25,815 nt of DNA, taken from a virus. The notes under the pieces are model-generated. The model did no database searches. It was not told the DNA's origin and saw nothing but the letters and a program-made list of their open reading frames with translations. Location of the stretch: positions 1 to 25,815 of IMG/VR virus record IMGVR_UViG_3300012928_000035. One strand, written 5' to 3'. Shown piece after piece: positions 21,478 through 25,815 of this stretch. A program made the position numbers and the translations under genes. Numbering within the stretch: the stretch's first letter is position 1; each line of letters begins with the position of its first letter.

Positions 21478-23502
21478 ATGGCTTCAGTAAATAAAAAGTT
21501 TGCTGTAGAAAAAGGTTTAGAGGTCGGTGATCAGGCTCTGATTGTCGATGCCGATAATAATCTTACAGGTATTGGTAAAACAGATGCCAAGTATGGACTT
21601 GACGTAGCATCAAGTACAGCAAATTTTGATGGTATTGTAGCAGCAGCTAACGTAGGTATAGGTAGCACACAACCTCAAAGAAATCTTGATGTTGTAGGCA
21701 CTGCAAGAGTTACTGGGCAGTTTTATGATTCAAATAATGCTGCTGGTAATAATCAAGACGTTTTAATATCTGTTGGCACAGGTGTATCTTGGACTGATAA
21801 TTTCCAGAACGCATCGGATGGGGTTGACTCTGTACAATTCAAGAAATCAAATAATAGATTTGGTGGTGCATCTAATTTTGTATTTGATCCTACAAATAAA
21901 CGAGTAGGTATAGGTAGTACACTTCCAGAATACTTATTACAAGTAACACGTAATGGTAGTGATACTTCTAACGGTTTTGTTCAGATAGGTGGCACGTTCT
22001 TAGATAGTAATGCAACTATCGGTGTTGCAGCATCAATACTATCTGCTGATAGTGATGGAGAACTCATTTGGGTTAGAAATACTGGTAGTCAGATAAACAA
22101 TATAATATATGTAAATGAGAGTGGTAACGATAGTAATGATGGATTGACTGAGGGAGCAGCAAAACGAACTATTGAGGGTGCTACGGCAATATCTGCTGCT
22201 GGTAATGTCATAAGGGTTGCGAGTGGTATATACACTGAAAATAATCCTGTAACAGTGCCACCAAATGTCACGATTGACGGGGATGAACTCAATAATACTC
22301 AGGTAGTTCCATCAAATGCAGGGGCAGACTTATTTGAACTAAAGAATGGTTCTATGATACAGAACCTATCATTCATCGGTGCTGCGAGCACTGGTTCAAT
22401 GGTTTGCTTTGCTCCATCTGGAGTTGGTATTGTAACTCAGTCTCCACTGGTTAGAAATTGTACTAACTATGTTCCTAATAGTATAGGATTGAAAGTGGAT
22501 GGTAATCATGCAGAGGGAGAGAAGTCCATCACTGCTGACTCTTACACAATGTACAATCAAGGTGGTATAGGTGTTACAGTCTCAAACGATGGTCATGCAC
22601 AACTCAATTCAGTTTACAGTATTTGTAATCAGGCTGCTATCACTTGTGTCACGGGTGCAACTGCAGACGTTCACAGTTCTGAAGCATCTTTTGGTACTTT
22701 TGGTCTTATCTCTTCTGGGGTAGGCACTGTACATCAATCTGGTATTCTTACTGCTACTGTATCAACTGATAACAATATCATCAATGTTGCTAACCTAACA
22801 ATCAGACCTTACTCTGGACAGGTCTTATATTTGGGTGAGTTATTCAATGAAGTAACAAGTATTTCTATAACTTCTGCTGGATCAGGATATACTGCGACGA
22901 ATCCACCAACTGTAACCTTTGGTGATCCGTCAGGGACAAATGGTATAACTGCTGAAGGTAGTGCTGTTATAAGCGGATTTGGTTCTATTACCTCGATAAA
23001 CATAACAGGTAAAGGATCACAATATCGGTCTGCACCAGCAGTGACTATATCAGCTCCTTCGTCGGGGGTCACTGCTACTGCAACCGCTTCATTATCGCCT
23101 ACTTATCATACTATAAATAGTGCGACCCCTGTTGTATCTGGCATATCGACGATTACTCTCGATAAGTCTGTACCTGCAACTGTAGGTGTAGGATCAACAG
23201 TGCCTTTTGCTAAACAATCATTTATCAACGCCTCATCATATGTTTTTGAGCATGTTGGATCTGGTTTAGCAATTGATTCTGCCCGTCCTATAAAGGGAGG
23301 TGTCTCAGTTCCTGAGAACCAAACTGTATCAGAACAAGGAGGTAAAATTATCTACTCATCGACTGATGAGAAAGGTAATCTAAAGTTAGGTGATAACTTT
23401 GTAGTCAATCAACAAACAGATAAGATTACAGGTGACACTTTTGATAAGAGCGTACAGTCAACTCTCACACCACTATTAATAGCATTAGGAGGCAATTTAT
23501 AA
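21478..23502 (+). CDS. Beta-helix virion protein with GSGY modules
   Basis: A 674-aa fibre-type protein. The start (MASVNKKFAVEKGLEVGDQA) and GLDVASSTANFDGIVAAANV / VGIGSTQPQRNLDVVG repeats are of the shaft kind. Residues about 207-420 look like a right-handed beta-helix of the pectin-lyase type: IIYVNESGNDSNDGLTEG, KRTIEGATAISAAGNVIRVA, IYTENNPVTVPPNVTIDGDE. Two GSGY-type modules follow (about 464-485 and 508-540: ITSAGSGYTATNPPTVTFGD, INITGKGSQYRSAPAVTIS). The C-terminus ends in VQSTLTPLLIALGGNL. It resembles the first part of the 1893-aa protein in fold but not closely in sequence. Probably a side fibre or baseplate-rim component; it may bind host surface sugar. No catalytic motif identified. 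Confidence 0.68.
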   Translation: MASVNKKFAVEKGLEVGDQALIVDADNNLTGIGKTDAKYGLDVASSTANFDGIVAAANVGIGSTQPQRNLDVVGTARVTGQFYDSNNAAGNNQDVLISVGTGVSWTDNFQNASDGVDSVQFKKSNNRFGGASNFVFDPTNKRVGIGSTLPEYLLQVTRNGSDTSNGFVQIGGTFLDSNATIGVAASILSADSDGELIWVRNTGSQINNIIYVNESGNDSNDGLTEGAAKRTIEGATAISAAGNVIRVASGIYTENNPVTVPPNVTIDGDELNNTQVVPSNAGADLFELKNGSMIQNLSFIGAASTGSMVCFAPSGVGIVTQSPLVRNCTNYVPNSIGLKVDGNHAEGEKSITADSYTMYNQGGIGVTVSNDGHAQLNSVYSICNQAAITCVTGATADVHSSEASFGTFGLISSGVGTVHQSGILTATVSTDNNIINVANLTIRPYSGQVLYLGELFNEVTSISITSAGSGYTATNPPTVTFGDPSGTNGITAEGSAVISGFGSITSINITGKGSQYRSAPAVTISAPSSGVTATATASLSPTYHTINSATPVVSGISTITLDKSVPATVGVGSTVPFAKQSFINASSYVFEHVGSGLAIDSARPIKGGVSVPENQTVSEQGGKIIYSSTDEKGNLKLGDNFVVNQQTDKITGDTFDKSVQSTLTPLLIALGGNL

Positions 23503-23503
23503 A

Positions 23504-23842
23504 ATGGCAGCAGCTCCAACAAATCAATTCAAGACTGTTACACATACTCTAACCACTAGTGCGGTTGGAATCTATACATGTCCTGCAGGGGTTTCTGCAC
23601 TGGTCATCTATGGTAATGTAGCTAATGTCGGCACATCATCTTCAGTGACTTCATTTACTGCTTCTCTTAGTAGAGACTCAGTTGACACTCCTATCGTACA
23701 ACTTGGTAGGATTCCACATCAAGACTCAATGACATTCATTGAAGGTAGATTAGCACTAGAATCAGGCGATATCCTAAAAATTCAAGGTGATGTTGCTAAT
23801 ACTCAGAAATGCATAGTTAGTATACTGGAGAATGCTAAGTAA
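23504..23842 (+). CDS. Small beta-rich virion protein
   Basis: A 112-aa protein of alternating strands: FKTVTHTLTTSAVGIYTCPA, VSALVIYGNVANVGTSSS, ALESGDILKIQGDVANTQKC. The pattern is that of a small beta-sandwich virion protein. It lies one base after the preceding stop and its stop overlaps the next gene (TAATG). No T4 counterpart recognised; location between two fibre genes suggests an adaptor or decoration role. Confidence 0.68.
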   Translation: MAAAPTNQFKTVTHTLTTSAVGIYTCPAGVSALVIYGNVANVGTSSSVTSFTASLSRDSVDTPIVQLGRIPHQDSMTFIEGRLALESGDILKIQGDVANTQKCIVSILENAK

Positions 23843-25674
23843 TGGGAAGACTTCTTTCAGGCAGAGTTGGTGTAACCAGCTACTCAGGTTTATCGACGTT
23901 TAGAAAACAGACTGATGGTTTTCCATCATTCCTTGGTTTGGAAGAAGCTGAACCCAATCTAGGGTTACCAGGTAATAATGATTATATGTTGATGGGTGAC
24001 ATTGATGGAACTCGTCGATGGGAAGAAAAATATTTTACTGGTATAGGAACTATAAATGGTCTTGATGTTCAGGTTGAGGGTGTAACTCCTACTGGATTTG
24101 CTGGATCTATCACAAAATTTAATTTTACTGGTAATCAGGTAAGCATATCACAAACCAAACAAACTTTTAGTGGTAATGAGATAGGTGTTGCTACTATAAC
24201 TCTGAATAGAACACCATTTGATTTTCAGGATAAGGCAGGCTTCACGCCAATAACAGGTGTTACAACAATAAGAGTTGGTTTAGGATTGTCGTTCAGAGAG
24301 CTGCCGATAGGTGACACAAATTCAGGTATTGTATCAATATTCGCAGAGACTTCTGGTAAGATACAGACTCAAGATAGCACAGGTAACGTAGCATTTTCAG
24401 AAGTAGACACATTACGTGTTGGTTCTGGTCTAACAGTAACTCAACCTTCTGCAGGTATTGCATCCATATCACCGACTGGACAGTTTGAGTATATAAATGT
24501 CAGTGGTATCAGCACATTAGGTGCAGCAGAGGGCGTATTTACAGGAGCACTCACAGGTAATGTTACAGGTAATCTTACAGGTAATGTAACTGGAGATCTA
24601 ACAGGAAATTCAGCAGGTACACATACTGGACCAGTTGTTGGTGACGTAACAGGAAGTCATCTTTCTGGTAATATAAACTCTGGTTTAGGTACGATAACTC
24701 AGGTTCATGCTACCACAATAGATGCAACTGGTATTGTGACGGCAATGTCATTCAAAGGTCCGTTGCATTCAGCTGGGATATCAACCGCCATCATTCTAAA
24801 GAGTGATAATATTGATGCTACTGGTATTATAACTGCTGCAAGTGGATTTGTTGGTAATATAACTGGTGATGTTACTGGTAAAGTAACTGGTGATCTATAC
24901 TCTGTAGGATTCTCAACTGCATCGGTGCTTGACGCAGTAAGAATAGTTGTAAGCGATCAATTACAATGTGATGGTGTAAAGTCTACTGGTATCATAACTG
25001 CTACTACTTTTGATGGAGCATTTGCTGGAGCAGCAAGCAGTATAACAGTCTCAACTGAAAATTCTGACACTACAAACTATGTCGTTTTTGTCAACGATGT
25101 AAACGGTGACTATGTAGCAAAGGTTAATACGGCACTTAGATATGATGCACAAAACAGCACGTTACATGCTACAGAATTTGCGGGATCAGGTTTATCACTA
25201 ACAGACATACCTGGCAGTGCAATCACAGGTTCACTAAATGCAACCACAGTAACACTAACTGCTACAGATACTACCAACGCATCCCATTATATTACCTTCA
25301 CTGATTCTGCAACTGGCAATGAAGCTGTAAGGACAGATAGTTCTCTAACATATAATCCAAGTTCAAACACTCTAACTGCTGCTACGTTCGCAGGTGATGC
25401 AACAGGATTGACTGGTTCTCCTACTATATCAGTTGCTGCCATCACTGCAGCAGGTAATATAGTTCCGTCTGCTCATTCTACATATAATCTTGGATCTAAT
25501 AGTGTGAGATGGAACAATATCTACACAATGGATATGCACTTCTCTAACAAGGGTAGTCAAAATGATGTGGATGGTACTTGGGGTGATTGGACACTTCAAG
25601 AGGGTGATGAGAATATATTCATGAAAAATAATCGGACGGGCAAAAAATACAAGATAAACCTGACCGAGGTATAA
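23842..25674 (+). CDS. Tail fibre-type protein with TGN/TGD and TGIITA repeats
   Basis: A 610-aa fibre protein. The N-terminal 200 residues look like an attachment region (GRLLSGRVGVTSYSGLSTFR, GYRRWEEKYF-like MGDIDGTRRWEEKYFTG). The middle has two blocks of four-residue TGN-V/TGD-V repeats (about residues 238-257 and 337-352). Around them is a repeating unit of the form DATGIVTA.SFKG, DATGIITAASGF, KSTGIITATTFDG, ending with HATEFAG and LTAATFAGDATGL. The C-terminus carries YNLGSNSVRWNNIYTMDMHF then NDVDGTWGDWTLQEGDENIF and ends GKKYKINLTEV, a conserved ending I associate with marine T4-like fibre proteins. It is joined to the preceding gene by TAATG, and its stop is inside a late promoter. 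Confidence 0.72.
   Translation: MGRLLSGRVGVTSYSGLSTFRKQTDGFPSFLGLEEAEPNLGLPGNNDYMLMGDIDGTRRWEEKYFTGIGTINGLDVQVEGVTPTGFAGSITKFNFTGNQVSISQTKQTFSGNEIGVATITLNRTPFDFQDKAGFTPITGVTTIRVGLGLSFRELPIGDTNSGIVSIFAETSGKIQTQDSTGNVAFSEVDTLRVGSGLTVTQPSAGIASISPTGQFEYINVSGISTLGAAEGVFTGALTGNVTGNLTGNVTGDLTGNSAGTHTGPVVGDVTGSHLSGNINSGLGTITQVHATTIDATGIVTAMSFKGPLHSAGISTAIILKSDNIDATGIITAASGFVGNITGDVTGKVTGDLYSVGFSTASVLDAVRIVVSDQLQCDGVKSTGIITATTFDGAFAGAASSITVSTENSDTTNYVVFVNDVNGDYVAKVNTALRYDAQNSTLHATEFAGSGLSLTDIPGSAITGSLNATTVTLTATDTTNASHYITFTDSATGNEAVRTDSSLTYNPSSNTLTAATFAGDATGLTGSPTISVAAITAAGNIVPSAHSTYNLGSNSVRWNNIYTMDMHFSNKGSQNDVDGTWGDWTLQEGDENIFMKNNRTGKKYKINLTEV
24553..24612 (+). repeat. 12-bp tandem repeat block encoding TGN-V/TGD-L
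   Basis: Five in-frame units: ACAGGTAATGTT, ACAGGTAATCTT, ACAGGTAATGTA, ACTGGAGATCTA, ACAGGAAATTCA. The first three are nearly identical, so the block probably arose by slippage or recombination. Confidence 0.85.
24850..24897 (+). repeat. Second 12-bp tandem repeat block in the fibre gene
   Basis: GTTGGTAATATA, ACTGGTGATGTT, ACTGGTAAAGTA, ACTGGTGATCTA, in frame, encoding GN-I/TGD-V/TGK-V/TGD-L. Related to the block at 24553-24612 about 300 bp upstream. Confidence 0.8.
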
Positions 25675-25677
25675 ATA
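25670..25677 (+). promoter_or_regulatory. T4-type late promoter (TATAAATA) before the last partial gene
   Basis: Exact TATAAATA. It includes the TAA stop (25672-25674) of the fibre gene and lies about 32 nt before the next ATG. Confidence 0.76.
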
Positions 25678-25709
25678 CCAAAGATAGGAATTTCTAATAG
25701 TGGAACGTT

Positions 25710-25815
25710 ATGTCAAGAGCTAGAGAGTTAGCCAAGGTTGGTGGACTACAACAAACAATTTCTGGAGTTAGTACTCACGTTGGTATCTCTACCTTTGCTT
25801 CCGATGTATTCATAC
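25710..25815 (+). CDS. Start of a fibre-type virion protein (runs off window)
   Basis: Open from the ATG at 25710 to the window edge (35 codons, no stop). It begins MSRARELAKVGGLQQTISG and contains VGISTFASDVFI, a motif of the same style as the GIST/TGIITA repeats in the preceding fibre. Headed by a late promoter. Only the N-terminus is seen, so the call is limited to probable structural protein. Confidence 0.6.
   Translation, partial: MSRARELAKVGGLQQTISGVSTHVGISTFASDVFI

Noticed and set aside
23112-23119. TATAAATA late-promoter match inside the 674-aa gene
   Set aside because: It is deep inside a coding region with no gene start nearby; an AT-rich genome will contain chance matches.
1-25815. 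tRNA genes, CRISPR arrays, insertion sequences, integrase or attachment sites
   Set aside because: None seen on reading either strand; the genes are tightly packed and no gap exceeds 100 bases.

Overview
The window is a piece of the structural module of a T4-like contractile-tailed phage (myovirus) that very probably infects a marine cyanobacterium (Prochlorococcus or Synechococcus). The evidence is a low-GC genome packed with recognisable T4 homologues (gp32, gp53, gp48, gp4, gp54-like, gp26, gp27, gp5 OB domain), T4-type late promoters (TATAAATA) in the gaps between transcription units, giant beta-rich fibre proteins of the kind seen in marine T4-like phages, and a gene for CP12, the small Calvin-cycle regulator of oxygenic phototrophs.

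Layout. (1) 84-962 (+) is the single-stranded DNA-binding protein gp32, closed by a symmetrical terminator (993-1024) that also serves the converging genes. (2) 1040-4145 (-) is a compact operon read leftward: gp4 head-completion nuclease, a small unknown protein with a TTG start, gp48 tail-tube cap and gp53 wedge. (3) 4184-14872 (+) is the tail tube/hub operon: gp54-like initiator, then after a late promoter gp26, a small gp51-like ORF, two tape-measure-like proteins (the first with a lytic transglycosylase domain, the second with the usual tape-measure C-terminal motif), gp27, CP12, an oversized gp5 without a lysozyme domain, a beta-helical spike-like protein and a fibre-type protein. Most junctions are TAATG overlaps. 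(4) 14888-15720 holds three small genes: a free-standing copy of a domain from the preceding protein, a 66-aa unknown, and a 113-aa protein with one membrane segment. A good sigma70-type extended -10 promoter lies before the second. (5) 15766-25674 is the adhesion/fibre region: a 1893-aa protein ending in a tail-collar domain with an H-x-H array, a 674-aa beta-helix protein, a 112-aa small protein and a 610-aa fibre with TGN/TGD repeats. A further fibre-like gene runs off the right edge. Most of these are headed by late promoters.

How the genes work together. gp26/gp51, the tape measures, gp27 and gp5 build the baseplate hub and set tail length; gp48 and gp54 cap the hub and start the tube; gp53 joins the wedges; gp4 finishes the head. 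The large beta-rich proteins are probably baseplate-periphery or fibre components used for host binding. The most interesting points are (a) a canonical -1 slippery heptamer (A AAT TTT) at the end of gp26 that leads directly into the gp51-like ORF just upstream of the tape measures, resembling the G/GT tail-chaperone frameshift of other phages; (b) CP12 placed between gp27 and gp5 with coupled junctions; (c) a muralytic domain present on a tape-measure-like protein while gp5 lacks one; and (d) repeat modules shared, and in one case nested, among several structural proteins. All calls are from reading the sequence; no searches were run.
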